A stretch of 64,000 nucleotides of DNA from Perca fluviatilis (GCF_010015445.1 NC_053116.1:27460285-27524284); one strand, 5' to 3'; positions 10,726-21,857 are shown, numbered from the stretch's first letter. Notes: generated by a model from the letters alone, not told the origin. Program-made: numbers and translations.

Positions 10726-12299
10726 CTTACAGTTTTTTTCAATTGCTTAAGCACAATTTTGAAAACAGGGACTGTCTTTTTCAAAACACTACACCCAATT
10801 AGCACAACCACACACCCAATTAGCAGAACACCTCAGACCCTTTGCAAAATGAAACACTCTTGCAAAAACTATACACTAATTTATAAAAAACATATTTTTT
10901 TACCATATGAAACACACAGGTTTCATTTGACTTAATTATGTTTAAACCAGATACACACTGCTGTTGCTAACCTAAAACACTTAGCAATTCTACTTCTCAG
11001 TGATTAGAGTACTGTAAATGAAGTACACAGAGAAAGTGCAAATTTACAATAAGTTCACCAAACACTACACAAGACCAATGCTGCAGACTGAGGAAAATAT
11101 AATTTATTTCCCATATATCCATATACTCAAATCAGTCAACATGGAGAATCACAACAAAACAAGTCCCAGTTGTCATGCTACTACAGTAGTGTGCATAACA
11201 CTGTTAGCTCCGCAAACAACAGACAAACATAAAATACGGTATCCAGTACAGGTTACAATCACAGAAAAAACAACAACAAAAAATGATCTGAAAAAGTACA
11301 GCAAAATACTAGACATTATCTCTTCGCCTAGCAGGATCTGGCCAGAGAGTTTCATCAACATCACAGGCGATATCCTCATTGGCAAGACAACCGTCTTGAA
11401 TGTCAAATCCATCCTTGCAGAGCTGCGGCGTCGACTTGGTCACTCCAAGTCCTCCATGGCCTGAATGAGGGGTACCTGAGCCTGCATGGGGCCGGTGATT
11501 GTAAACCCCCACATGAATATGGGCCCCCCTTCCTCCTTGTCGTTCTTGACCCTCAATCCTCAAATGTCACAGGGAGGGGTATCAAAAGTGCTGATATGGT
11601 GCATACAATGAGCAGCTGATTACCGTAACTGTAGACAGATTTTCTTTTACCTGTTTTCTTGTTGAAATGTCCTCATGACAGATGCCACTGACTGTATATC
11701 TACTAAGATTTGTCTGAACTCTTAGTCCAGCCTCCCTCAGCGTCAATCCATGGTTCACAACATGGTCCACTAGTGTTGCGCGACTTTCATTTGATAAATT
11801 TGGTCCTCTTCTTCTTTGAGCATATTCTCCGGCTTCAGGTCTTCCTCTCTCTCTCCCTCTTCCTCCTCCTCTGTGGATTCCCCCTCTCACTCTCAGTCTT
11901 CTTCTTCTGACTCCTTCCATTTTGGTTGAGGGCAGGTGAACTTACCTGCTGCATTTTATATAGCGCTTAAACCTGATTGGTGTGTCTATAAGCAATCATG
12001 TGTTTTCATACCTGGTGGCTGTGTTTAACCAATTGGTTCATGGGTGTGTTCATTTGAAAGCCTTTGCTTTGAAATTGCAAGGAAATGACATCATGATAAA
12101 TTTCTGTGTCAAATGCATACACGTGTGTTTAGTGTTTTGCAAATCACTGTGTGTGATGTTTTGCAAAAAGTGTGAAGCTGACAATGTGCTTACAGTTGTG
12201 CAGATCTAGGCTAGTGTTTTGCTCCTTGAGTGTAAGGTTTTGCTAATTGTGGGAAAGTTTTAATTTTATGGTGTAAGCAATTGTAAAAAACTGTAAAGT
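10726..12299 (-). mobile_element. Tc1/mariner-IS630-type element, catalytic core deleted
   Basis: It is bounded by TA dinucleotides (10724-10725 and 12300-12301), with imperfect inverted ends: ACAGTTTTTTTCAATTGC on the left and, inverted, ACAGTTTTTTACAATTGC on the right. Sub-terminal zones carry several CAAAACACTA/AATTAGCA-like repeats on both sides. The interior encodes, on the minus strand, only the beginning and end of a transposase. It sits within the hAT at 10571-14091, so it arrived later. Exact outer bases are uncertain by a few nucleotides. Confidence 0.8.
11309..11920 (-). pseudogene. Tc1/IS630-type transposase, both ends kept, core lost
   Basis: From 11920 downward the frame starts MEGVRRRRLRVRGGIHRGGG and continues through an Arg-rich segment. 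It then gives a helix-turn-helix block with GPNLSNESRATLVDHVVNHG and LTLREAGLRVQTNLSRYTV. After about 11650 homology stops. It resumes near 11470 with the C-terminal block CLANEDIACDVDETLWPDPA. In complete relatives, the DDE/DDD catalytic domain lies between these parts; it is absent here. Frame changes also occur in the C-terminal part. It is a dead copy or a non-autonomous derivative. Confidence 0.8.
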
Positions 12300-12363
12300 T
12301 AGGTTTCACCTGGTCGGGGTCCGAAGCTGCACCTCTGCTGCAGTGTGACAGAGACTGGGAGAA

Positions 12364-12615
12364 ATGCCGATCACGCGTTTGTGGTTGTCTGTGGAGAGCG
12401 AGTTCCCGCAGATCTCCACTAAGGCTATGAAAGTCCTAATCCCCTTCACCTCCACCTACTTGTGTGAGTGTGGGTTTTCCACACTGACCCTGATTAAAAA
12501 CAAATACAGATCAAGGCTGCAGGTGGAGGACGACTTGCGTTTATTTCTCTCTGCAGTGCAGCCCTGCATCAAACACCTCTGCGCATCAAAAGCGTGGCCT
12601 CATTGTTCCCACTGA
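12364..12615 (+). pseudogene. hAT transposase C-terminal (dimerisation) fragment
   Basis: The 83-codon frame contains EFPQISTKAMKVLIPFTSTY, then LCECGFSTLTLIKNKYRSRL and QVEDDLRLFLSAVQPCIKHL. This is the hAT C-terminal dimerisation region as found in ZBED5/SCAND3-like proteins: the LCE(C/L)GFS motif followed by N(K)YR-R-L. The rest of the transposase is not present in the element. The apparent ATG is probably fortuitous; homology begins around residue 8. Confidence 0.82.
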
Positions 12616-13190
12616 TGTGGACGATTAAATTGAAACTCAAAGTTGTATTTTCTTGAATGCATAAATTGGTTGGGCCATAGGATTGATGCCGCTCTTCTAG
12701 CGCAAATTACGTGAATGGCGCATTTTGTTTGTTGTTTAAATCTGAAGTTTTATGTGGCTGAAATCGTTAAAAAATGTGATGAAAATATGTGAATCTGTTC
12801 GATCTGATAACATGCCTTCAATGCAGTTGACTGTTAAATGTTATGCATTCCGTGTACAAACAGCGTTGTCGTTCATTGATCAGAGAGCTGTCCATTGTGC
12901 TGATTTTGTTCTAGACGATGTGCATCTCCTTCAAACGCGCGCTTAAGGCCCAGACACAGCGCGCCGACTTCAGCCGTCGGGTGTCGTCGGCGGTAGCTTT
13001 GGTGCCGATTACACATGTTAAGCATGTTTTGTTGACTTGTGGATAGGCCTACTGATGTTCAGTGATTTTAAAAGTAGCCTCAATTAAGCCTGCATGAAGT
13101 TGGAAATGATTTACTCTTGCAAAGAATCGTTTATGAATGCACTTTTAAAAAAGTTGTGGAAATAAAAGGTCTTCAAATACAATATTAAAT

Positions 13191-13906
13191 TAAAGCTGCA
13201 AGCAGCATTGGATGGGCCCTCGCTCCTCTGCGCACGTCGAGGATACCAGTTATGAAAGGGGCGTGGCTTAAGCATAGGGAGGCGGACCAAACCATCACCA
13301 ATGAAGAAGGAAGTCTCTGCTGAGTTCAATGATACCTGACACAAGGGTCTACATCAAACGGGTCATAAGTTATAAAAAGGGGCGTGGCTACATCATAGGG
13401 GGCGGGTCAAACCATCACCAATCAAAAAGAAACTCTCTGTTGAGTTCAATAATACCTCACACAAGACTCTACCTTAAATAGGTCACCAGTTGTTGGATGA
13501 AATCTCTAGGAGTTCGTTAAAGTACGACATGTGGAAATGGCCAAAATTGCACTAATTTCGAACTTTCAATTAAAAATGGACTGTTGGGTTTAGGGTATGG
13601 CTCCAATGAGCTTTTTTGTACGTCTTGACAAGCTACATATGTGTACCACGTTTCGTTAGTCTACGTTAAATGTACTGCAGGGGCTCAATTTTCTAAGTTT
13701 TTTGGGGGGCGCTAGCGAGCCATTTTTGTGTGCCTATTTCCGAAACACTTAAAACACGTACATTTTCACCAGGCTTGATGCGACTGCCAATTTTGATGAG
13801 CTTTTGAGTATGTTAAGCCCCTCAAAAAGGCGATACATTTGCCGGAAGAATAATAATCTGTTCAGTTTCAATAGGGCCTTTTGCCACTGTCGGCGCTCGG
13901 GCCCTA
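13191..13906. repeat. High-copy GCAAGCAGC...GGGCCCTAA repeat
   Basis: Opens TAAAGCTGCAAGCAGCATTG with GGGCCCTCGC and closes GCGCTCGGGCCCTAA. I recognise these ends from dispersed repeats in many fish genomes, but not the class. Two internal copies about 121 bp apart carry GGGGCGTGGC and AAACCATCACCAAT. It lies inside the hAT at 10571-14091. Confidence 0.6.
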
Positions 13907-15283
13907 AAAATATTTACATTTTATCAGTTGTTATTGAAACTCATCATTGCCTGGAACACACAAAAGATGGCATTTACTGCAGAGGCGTGTGTGGGTTAGG
14001 GCAGGCAGACGGGATTTTGGGGAAGGGGGGGCTCGGCTGTCCTTACCTACTCTAAGGGGAGACTCACATTCACCCAATTTGAAAACCCCTGATCTAGTAC
14101 AATTTGACACATTAATCCGCTACAGATTAGGGAAACTAGGATTACCAGCCCACATTTTAGAGCGACTGAGGCCATCCAGAGTTATAAAATCTTTGTGTGT
14201 TGTAAACATTTGTTTGTGTGTGTGTGTGTGTGTGTGTCTGTGTGTGTCTGTGTGAAAAAGAGAGGATGAGAAATTGTAGATGTATATTTTATTTTCTCCT
14301 TTACTCGGATTGTAATGTGACTCAATATTTTATTTGCAACATTTCAGGAAAGACCCAACAGCATGGTTGTTGATGTCTGAGTGCAGATATATTACATACA
14401 AGACAACTGCAAGGACATCAGTATAATTTTAAACAAGGTCTTTCCCCCTAATTTCCCTTCTAGGAGCCAAAAAAAGGCAGGTCAGAATTCATTTGAAGTC
14501 ATTTCAAAGGATGTTACCAAATATTTGTCTTGAACTCTTAAGTCAGTTGTGGCGATAAACTGTGTCGAAATGTCGAAATCCCCCCAAAAAATTTGGATTC
14601 ATCGTGTCATCCGGCACATTTTATCAGACCTCGGCTGCTCCAAGCCACACACCTTTCATCTAAACACACTGCCCACACAAAGATGACACAGTGCTGGATT
14701 TAAATCGACAAAGTATCCCTTTTATGTAATTTCAAACTAGTTTATGGAAAATTTCTAAAACCATGCTGAGGAATTATTTCATGGCATGTTCATAATCTTT
14801 CCTGCTTTGACACAAATATGATTTAAAGATTGAAAGTGAGTTTATATGTAAATTATTTGATAATTAATTAATATCTTATGCAGTGATCTCCTGCAATGTA
14901 CTGATTTATAACAGGACGTGAGGTAGAAGTCTGTGTAAATGGAGATATTTTAGATTAGAGGATATTAAAAAGGATTTCTCGCCTTCATTCATATTAAATG
15001 CTTTACAATTCCATTTCTATTTATTAGACTGACTGCAAATTTCAGAAAGCAAAATTAAATAAAATCAAAGAATTAGAGCTGAATAATATTCATTAAAAAT
15101 AAAATTAATTGTTAAGGGAAATTTAGTATTTTTAATTTAATAAAGCAGATTTGATAAAAAAAAGACTTTTTAAGAACTTAAACTTGCTGCCCTAAAAAAA
15201 TGTATTCATCCTTTATTGCGGCAACATTCAGTCTGTCCGAAAAAACCTTCCCTTCAAGGGTTGTATCACGTCTATTACTGTAC

Positions 15284-15469
15284 CTGATAAAGTCCAAAGT
15301 CGAGCCGTAGTGTGGCAACGTAGCGTGTCTCACGGCCGCTACGAACGTCTCGCAGCTCCAGTTGGAGGTCGTGCCACCGGCCGTCTGCCACCTGAACTTG
15401 ATCCAACCGCAAACGCACCGGTCTGGTCGAACCCCGGGTCACAGAGAACACCAGCTGACCATTTATCAC
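15284..15469 (-). CDS. celsr3: celsr3 window exon 10: LamG2 middle
   Basis: This 186-bp exon (62 codons, phase 0 to 0) encodes VINGQLVFSVTRGSTRPVRL, then RLDQVQVADGRWHDLQLELR, and ends VATLRLDFGLYQ. VADGRWHDLQLEL is the conserved LamG turn, with the Trp-His pair. The acceptor is CTCTCAG/GTG at 15469 and the donor is CAG/GTACAG at 15283. Codon use is GC-rich compared with the surrounding intron, as expected for an exon. A long (CA)n on the transcript begins about 100 bp upstream of the acceptor. Being a multiple of three, this exon could be skipped without a frameshift. Confidence 0.93.
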
Positions 15470-15573
15470 CTGAGAGGGATTGAGGAACACACACACGAAA
15501 ACCAGAAAAGAGAGAAAAAGAGTGTGAAGAAACTGCTTGGTAGGTAAGGAGAGACTGAGAGGTGACTCTGTGT

Positions 15574-15683
<110 letters not shown>

Positions 15684-16113
15684 GGAGTGTGAAATTGAAA
15701 TCTTGGTGGCACTCCAAGATGCTACTAATTCAAAACTGTTTTTGGATTAAGCAATGTAAGAAATGTAAAACTGTACATAATTTCAAGGACAATACCACAG
15801 TTTTGTCTTATATAGAAGATAAAAATTAAGTATTAAAACACAAAATAGAATCACAATAACCGTGAGACATAAGTACAGTACAGTACATAATCAACGTGAC
15901 CGCTGTTAACACGTTTAGCAGCCCACGCTGCATTTTGCATCCTGTGCCGCCTGGTGGGATTTGGCTTCAAATGTGCAGCATTGATTTAAATCAAAAGAGA
16001 TGGAGAGAGAAGCACTGGCAACAATCTCCTTTGCAATAGGAATAAACTGGTTTATGGAAAATTTGGTTGTGTTTTCAGAAACTCCATATAGCCTGGTGGG
16101 ACTTGAAAGTCAA

Positions 16114-16811
16114 CTATCCATCCATCCATCCATCCATCTTCGTCCGCTTATCCGGTGTCGGGTCGCGGGGGGAGCAGCTCCAGCAGGGGACCCCAAACTT
16201 CCCTTTCCCGAGCAACATTAACCAGCTCCGACTGGGGGATCCGAGGCGTTCCCAGGCCAGGTTGGAGATATAATCCCTCCACCTAGTCCCGGTCTTCCGG
16301 TTGGCCTCCTCCCAGCTGGACGCGTGCCTGGAACACCTCCCTAGGGGAGGCCCAGGGGCATCCTTAGCAGATGCCCGAACCACCTTAACTGGCTCCTTTC
16401 GCGCCAGAGAAAGCAAAAGCGCTACCTCTGAGCTCCTCACGGATGACTGAGCTTCTCCCCTATCTCTAAGGGAGACGCCAGCCACCCTCCTGAGGAAACC
16501 CATTTCGCCGCTTGTACCCTGGATCTCGTTCTTTCAGTCATGACCCAGCCTTCATGACCATAGGTGAGGGTAGGAACGAAAACTGACCGGTAGATCGAGA
16601 GCTTTGCCTTCTGGCTCAGCCTTTTTTCGTCACAACGGTGCGATAGATGGAATGTAATACCGCACGCGCCGATACTGATCCGACCAATCTCCCGCTCCAT
16701 TGTCCCCTCACTCGCGAACAAAACCCCAAGGTACTTGAACTCCTTCACTTGGGGTAAGGACTCATTCCCTACCTGGAGAAGGCATTCCATCGGTTTCCTG
16801 CTGAGAACCAT
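16114..16811 (-). pseudogene. LINE reverse-transcriptase C-terminal fragment
   Basis: Reading down from 16811 the protein contains VKEFKYLGVLFASEGTMERE, then KAKLSIYRSVFVPTLTYGHE and GWVMTERTRSRVQAA. After a frameshift it resumes as MGFLRRVAGVSLRDRGEAQ, and further on TRWRDYISNLAWERLG. This is the conserved 3' region of RTE/Rex3-like polyproteins downstream of the catalytic YADD box. At least one frameshift near 16500 breaks it. Confidence 0.82.
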
Positions 16812-16820
16812 GGCCTCCGA
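16118..16820 (-). mobile_element. 5'-truncated LINE, RTE (Rex3-like)
   Basis: A 703-bp insert in minus orientation flanked by perfect 14-bp duplications TGAAAGTCAACTAT at 16104-16117 and 16821-16834. Its 3' end is a (GATG)n-type tail (ATCC repeats at 16118-16137 on the plus strand), as described for the fish Rex3/RTE group. It retains only the C-terminal end of the reverse-transcriptase protein. Insertion was by target-primed reverse transcription with strong 5' truncation. Confidence 0.88.
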
Positions 16821-16940
16821 TGAAAGTCAACTATAATGTCAGCAATAGTCTCATGCATTAATATGAAACCATAATAATTGATATATTAATGTTCAAATAT
16901 GTTCTAATATAGACATTAACGGAAATGGATGACAGTCAGT

Positions 16941-16942
<2 letters not shown>

Positions 16943-16975
<33 letters not shown>

Positions 16976-16985
16976 TGTGTGTGTG
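16943..16985. repeat. (GT)n tract next to a splice donor
   Basis: About 43 bp, (CA)n on the transcript, starting a few bases after the CAG/GTGTGC donor of window exon 9, with one AAAC interruption. Confidence 0.95.
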
Positions 16986-16990
16986 CACAC

Positions 16991-17160
16991 CTGGAACAGC
17001 AGGCTAGTGTACTGGCCCGCCTGAGCCTGCAGCAGCGTCCCATCTCGCGCTCTGGTCCTGAACACCAGGCCGAGGTACCAGGGCGTGGAGATGGTTACGT
17101 CGTTCTTCAGGTCCCACCAGAGGGCGCTGTTACCCAGGAAGCGATGGGGGTGTGGCATCA
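16991..17160 (-). CDS. celsr3: celsr3 window exon 9: start of LamG2
   Basis: This 170-bp exon encodes about 57 residues. It reads VMPHPHRFLGNSALWWDLKN, then DVTISTPWYLGLVFRTRARD and GTLLQAQAGQYTSLLFQ. The PWYLGLVFRTR strand is the signature opening of CELSR LamG2. The acceptor is ACCTCAG/TG at 17160 (phase 1). The donor is CAG/GTGTGC at 16990 (phase 0), a non-consensus donor after the GT. It is followed within a few bases by a (CA)n tract on the transcript (16943 to 16985). The RTE-type LINE at 16118 to 16820 lies in the same downstream intron. Confidence 0.93.
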
Positions 17161-17848
17161 CTGAGGTCGAGGGTGAGAGAAAGACAGCAAATGAAAGGTA
17201 CTGCAATGTCCAGAACAGCCTCAAGATGTCCCTGTTCCGGGACTGAATTCGTTTCTACCCCGAGCACGCCAAGAGGAAGACGGTGGCAGGGCTCAATTGG
17301 CTGGGGTTAGGCATTGACCTTGAGTGGTTAAGGTTAGGATAGCCGATTGGTCAGGGGATAGGACCTGTACAAATCGCGTTACGTTACCTTGTGTAAGCAT
17401 GGACGCCTGGCCAATAGTAGTGTGTGAATGCTATTGAAGGGCGGGTCTTGGCGTGGCCATAGTAAGAAAAGAAACATCGCAGCCTGGATGGCTTTGAAGG
17501 TTAAACCTGATTCTAAATCACAAATAAAAGGCTCTTAAAGACTCTTAATCTAAAGAGAGACTTCCTGTTCTGAGTAACAGGCTTTATTTCTTACTTTTTA
17601 AACTAAATCAATGATCAATAAAAAGCAGCTTAAGACACACATTTTTTTTTAGAAATGGATAAAGAAAAGGGTCTTTGAATGGCAAATTCAATTTCAAAGA
17701 CCTTCCAGATGGTTCGCTCAACAAGACTAAAATATTTTGCATGTACTGTTGATGTGAATTGAGTTACTACTAGAGTAAGTCAAGTCTCAAATACCACTTG
17801 AGCATTAAATGTCCTAAGACATGTTGCTTTTTGGATGCTTCTATATAA

Positions 17849-18345
17849 GCCTTAGTGGTCCCCTAATACTGTATCTGAAGTCTCTTGCCCGAAATTCAGC
17901 CTTGGTGCAGAATTACAGCCACTACGAGCCAGTCCCACAATGAGCTTTCCTTAGGATGTGCCATTTCTGTGTCTGTAGCTTTAAATGCTATTGAGGAGGA
18001 GAGAGGCGGAGCAAGATGGAGGGTGGGGGTGTGGCCTTGACCAGCTTGCGGCCACGGTTGTAACTCTATTTCCTTATGGGCGGGCCAAATTCTCTTTGCA
18101 GCTGTGGGCGGCGGGCAAAGCAGAGAAAGGGGAGGTAACCTTTCCCCTTATGACGACATAAAGGGAAGATTCCAGATTGGCCAATCTGAGCTTTCATTTT
18201 TCAAAGGCAGAACAGGATACCCAGGGCTCGGTTTACACCTATCGCCATTTCTAGCCACTGTGGGACCATAGGCAGGCTAGGGGAACTCATATTAATGTTA
18301 AAAAAAACTCATTAAGTGAAATTTTCATGCCATGGGACCTTTAAA
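17849..18345. repeat. High-copy teleost repeat (GGTCCCCTAATACTG family)
   Basis: Starts CTTAGTGGTCCCCTAATACT and ends CATGGGACCTTTAA. Characteristic internal text includes CCTTGGTGCAGAATTACAGC and GAGGAGGAGAGAGGCGG. The outer GGTCCC sequences are inverted, suggesting a non-autonomous DNA transposon. Family recognition is from memory of fish sequence, and the class is uncertain. Confidence 0.6.
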
Positions 18346-18367
18346 AACTTCAAAAATATACATTTAG

Positions 18368-18470
18368 AGCAGATAAAAAATGTGTGATTAATTTGCGATT
18401 AATCGCGTTAACTATGGACAATCATATGATTAATCATGATTAAATATTTTAATCGATTGACAGCCCTAGT
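18368..18470. repeat. Fragment of ATTAATCG-type MITE
   Basis: TGATTAATTTGCGATTAATC and TTTTAATCGATTGACAGCCC are the right-hand end of a common fish MITE whose terminus reads, inverted, AGGGCTGTCAATCGATTAAA. The left end is missing. Confidence 0.55.
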
Positions 18471-19360
18471 TTAATTACATGCTGTTTTCAATCTGCTGAT
18501 TGTAAGGATAGTGTTTCTTTTCCTGACAGGCACAAAATAAGTTTCATAACTTGTGAACATTTAAGATCTTTAAAATTACAAAAATACAACTTAATTTCAT
18601 CCCAAGAGCCTTTCGCTACATGATTTCCTATAAGGGTTAATTGTCTGTGCTCACTATCAAGACCTGTCAGTAAATATAACTGAGTCCACCTGGGCTACAG
18701 AAGGTCCACCTATGTGTGGGGAAACACACAGGGTTTATCTAGGTCCAATTACAGTATATACAGGAAATAAAGTCTGATATCCAGAGTGTAACAACTAGAC
18801 CACATGCTAAGTGTAGTAACTATTCATGATACTATCACTCAACCATCAATCCATGAACATACATTCCACTTATACACTCATTTTGCTCATAAACTCTAAA
18901 AGCCTACAGATGTGATAGCTTATCACAAAATGAGGAATAAATACTGGAACAGAGGGAAAAAGTGCAAACTGAGGCATTAACCCAAATGAATGAATGAATG
19001 ACAGAGCACTTCTGAATCTAAGTATTAAAGTGTGAAACAGCCTATTAAAACAGGTTACATTTCTGTCATTCAACCAAAGTGTAAATAACAAAGAACGATA
19101 GAGGTTTAAAGATGTTACATTACCGTATTTTAACATCAGTTAATCATTCACAAATTAATGTGGCATTAGTATAATTACTGCTGACAAGTGTCAGACAGAA
19201 ACTGCCAATTATCTCAGCCATGGTCTAACTTGTTACGGATATTTATAATATTTCTTTATTTAGGAATTATACCAAAGTGGCACAATTCATATGACAATGC
19301 TAGGTTGAAAATGCAACATGTTGGACCATAGGATGAAAATACACTCATGAAGCCTCTCAC

Positions 19361-19486
19361 CGTGGCTGCAGTCCTTTCCTCCGTACCCTAGGGGACAGTC
19401 GCAGGAGAAAGTCTCCCAGCTCACACTGCAGGTTCCTCCGTTCTGACAGGGGTTGGACTTACAGAAGGGAAGCTTGGCACTGCAGC
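19361..19486 (-). CDS. celsr3: celsr3 window exon 8: EGF4
   Basis: This 126-bp exon (42 codons, phase 1 to phase 1) encodes a single EGF module: GCSAKLPFCKSNPCQNGGTC, then SVSWETFSCDCPLGYGGKDC and SH. All six EGF cysteines are present. A phase 1-1 exon is the classic form of a shuffled EGF module. The acceptor is TTCTAG/GCTGC at 19486 and the donor is CACG/GTGAGA at 19360. The third position after the third EGF cysteine is not Asp or Asn, so the usual Asp/Asn hydroxylation consensus is not met. Confidence 0.94.
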
Positions 19487-20046
19487 CTAGAAGCAAGAGA
19501 CACATTACATCACCGATCAAGTTCCCCAAAATGTATCAACATAATGTGTGTTTCAGCTAATGCACAAAATGAAACTGCATGCAGTGGTTAGCTGATAAAT
19601 CATGATGGTAATGCCTCACATTTTCAGCAAAAGAGTATACACAATATACTGTATACAAAGATTATCAGTTACCAATGTGCATATTTAGAGATCAACTTTT
19701 CCAATTGCACTCTGTTGTAGGATCTCAAGATCCAAACGGCCTTTACAAAAGCATCCAACTTTAGTTGTTTGCATTTTCAATTATAAAATAGTACTTGAAC
19801 TCAAATCAGTACAATAAACAAAAACGGGAAATTTAACCTTATTTTTGAAACATTTCATTAACATTTTCTGTTAATCTCACAATAAAACAATTACAATACA
19901 ACTATTGTGTTAATAAAAAGCCTTTAATTGATAGCAATTATTTTTATCAGTGTATTTAATGGAATGAGGCCCAAATGGCATTTGTGGACATCATGAAAGT
20001 GTCGTGATCTTTTAAGGGAGGGGGGGGTATGGTTAGTGGCACTGAC
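19487..20046. other. celsr3 intron, 560 bp
   Basis: AT-rich sequence between window exons 7 and 8. I see no repeat or gene in it. Confidence 0.7.
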
Positions 20047-20210
20047 CGGGTAGCGTTCCATTGTTAGCAATAAACCCAGCCAAGTCCAGGGGCTTGTTGT
20101 CAATGTGCAGCTCCTTCATACAGCCAATAAACTCCCTGGTGCCAAACGGAAAGTTGTCTGGTACGTTGGGAACTCCGCCCAAAAACAACGGACCAGTCAG
20201 GTCCAGAGAC
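20047..20210 (-). CDS. celsr3: celsr3 window exon 7: end of LamG1
   Basis: This 164-bp exon encodes about 55 residues. It starts SLDLTGPLFLGGVPNVPDNF, passes through FIGCMKELHIDNKPLDLAGF, and ends IANNGTLPG. The LFLGGVP and GCM(K)EL motifs mark the last strands of a laminin-G domain, and NNGT is a glycosylation sequon. The acceptor is CTCTCAG/G at 20210 (phase 2) and the donor is CCCG/GTCAGT at 20046 (phase 1). The next exon, 560 bp downstream, opens with the cysteine that precedes EGF4. Confidence 0.93.
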
Positions 20211-20284
20211 CTGAGAGAGGAATGGATAAAGAGGAAGAGGAGTAAATCAGGTGGATATGAAAGGGGAATAAGGAAGGAATGGAT

Positions 20285-20285
20285 G

Positions 20286-20376
<91 letters not shown>
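20285..20376. repeat. Compound (ATT)n(AGT)n microsatellite
   Basis: About 14 ATT units pass directly into about 16 AGT units with no spacer, about 75 bp from the acceptor of window exon 7. On the transcript it reads (ACT)n then (AAT)n. Confidence 0.97.
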
Positions 20377-21857
20377 TTGTTATCCCTCAAGGATGGAGGA
20401 GAGGACGAAGGAGAGGGATGCAGGAAAACATGAAAAGAGGGTATGAGAGAGGCAAAGGGATTAAACAAACCCAGAGATTAAATAGGTCGTCAGAGGTAAA
20501 TGTCAAAAGGAACCAGATTTAGAGAATAACAGTTGATGTTGAGGAGAAATGAGACGACAATGATGTTGTTGAGGGTAAAAGTAGAGACAGCAGTGGATGA
20601 GAGAAATTGTAAAGATGAGAAAAAAAAGAAAGACAGTGAACAATCAGGAGATTAAATATTTGTTACCGCAAATATCAGGAGAGAAAATGTAAAGGTGGAT
20701 GACAAGGCAGAGGGAGAAAGGAGATAGGAGATAGGAGATAGGAGCCAGCAAAGGAGGTAGCTGTTAGGGGACGTCAACAAATAGCAAATTCGCAGGCATA
20801 AAAAGAAGACGAAAAACAGCAACGACAAAAGGGGGATGTGGAGACAGCCGTGGAGGCAGATGAACAAACAAGAGCTTAAGTGTGAGTTACAGCAAATATC
20901 AAGAGAGAGCAAGCTTAAAGGCGGATGACAAGACAGATGCAAGATGGGTGGAGAGAAAGACACAGGGGTAATGTGAGGAGGGACGATGTAGGGGACAACA
21001 AATTAAGAGTTATGGGACTGCATGAGCGAAAAAAAACCAAAAAAAAACAAAGAGACAGAAACAGTTGTGTTGTCATTTTGAGAGCATTATCTTTTTTTCC
21101 CTCCAATGGTGAATTGGGGTTTTTCTTTTAGGCTCGCTTTGGCGACACATGACACGTGCCGAGCCAATAAATGCCTGTGGAATATGAATACTGAAGGAAC
21201 CTAGAGAGACAAAAGGCGCCGGAGTCGAACAAACAAGAGATTTAGTGCGAGTTGGAGCAAATATCAACAGTGTGAGTGTGTCATTAGAAGAGGATGTCGA
21301 GACAAAGTAAGAGGAGGGCGAGCTGTTAACTGAGAAGAAGAAGGAACAGAGGAAGCGTGTTGAAGCGTTAGGCTTTGGCCTTCCTCTTTGATCTGTCTTC
21401 TCTCAGCCTCACTTAGGGCTGACAGAACACAGCAAACGTGATTACAGCTTACAGCGGCAAGGCCAGACATCAACACTATGACAGCCTGCTTTTTGAGTGC
21501 GTGTGTGAATACGTGTATGTGTGTGCACTTGTTAGCGTACATGTAGAAATTTAGTTTGGTAGACACACACCACAAGTAAACAACAAAACTTTGACAAAGT
21601 CAAACAGAACAGACACTTAAAAGCAACATAGTGGATTTAAAACTGTCAATATGAATGGTTTGGTCGCACATAAGAGAATGAATGGGAGAGACAAGAAGAG
21701 AGCAATGACAAGGAATGAACATTAACACAAGGCAGAATGAGCTGACGAGTAACAAGAACATCAGAGAGATACACACAGACATGAAGGGGCATGAATAAGA
21801 CAAAAAGTCGTGCCTCATTAGGTCCCCATTAGTTTCTCCTATAGTCACCTCATCACC

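Larger units (their letters stand above)
10571..14091 (+). mobile_element. Second hAT transposon, with nested insertions
   Basis: The left end CAGAGGTTTTCAA and the inverted right end CAGGGGTTTTCAA are flanked by perfect 8-bp duplications ATCTAGTA at 10563-10570 and 14092-14099. The 3521-bp span contains a remnant of a hAT transposase C-terminus (12364 onward), a Tc1/mariner-type element near the left end, and a high-copy GCAAGCAGC repeat. Removing these leaves a truncated hAT of the ZBED/SCAND3-like group. Only 49 bp separate it from the previous hAT. Confidence 0.88.
8503..15283. other. celsr3 intron with transposon island
   Basis: The first 850 bp (8503 to 9349) and the last 1.2 kb (14100 to 15283) show no gene or repeat I can name beyond a (GT)n tract at about 14214-14253. 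The middle, 9350 to 14091, is almost wholly two hAT-type transposons and the elements nested in the second. Confidence 0.8.
17161..19360. other. celsr3 intron with two dispersed repeats
   Basis: Contains a high-copy repeat (17849-18345) and the end of another (18368-18470). A moderately GC-rich segment from 17215 to 17480 could be a further repeat, but I do not recognise it. 18471-19360 shows nothing. Confidence 0.7.

Noticed and set aside
20061..20522. 153-codon plus-strand frame with poly-Ile and poly-Ser
   Set aside because: It is the antisense of exon 7 followed by the translated (ATT)n(AGT)n microsatellite.
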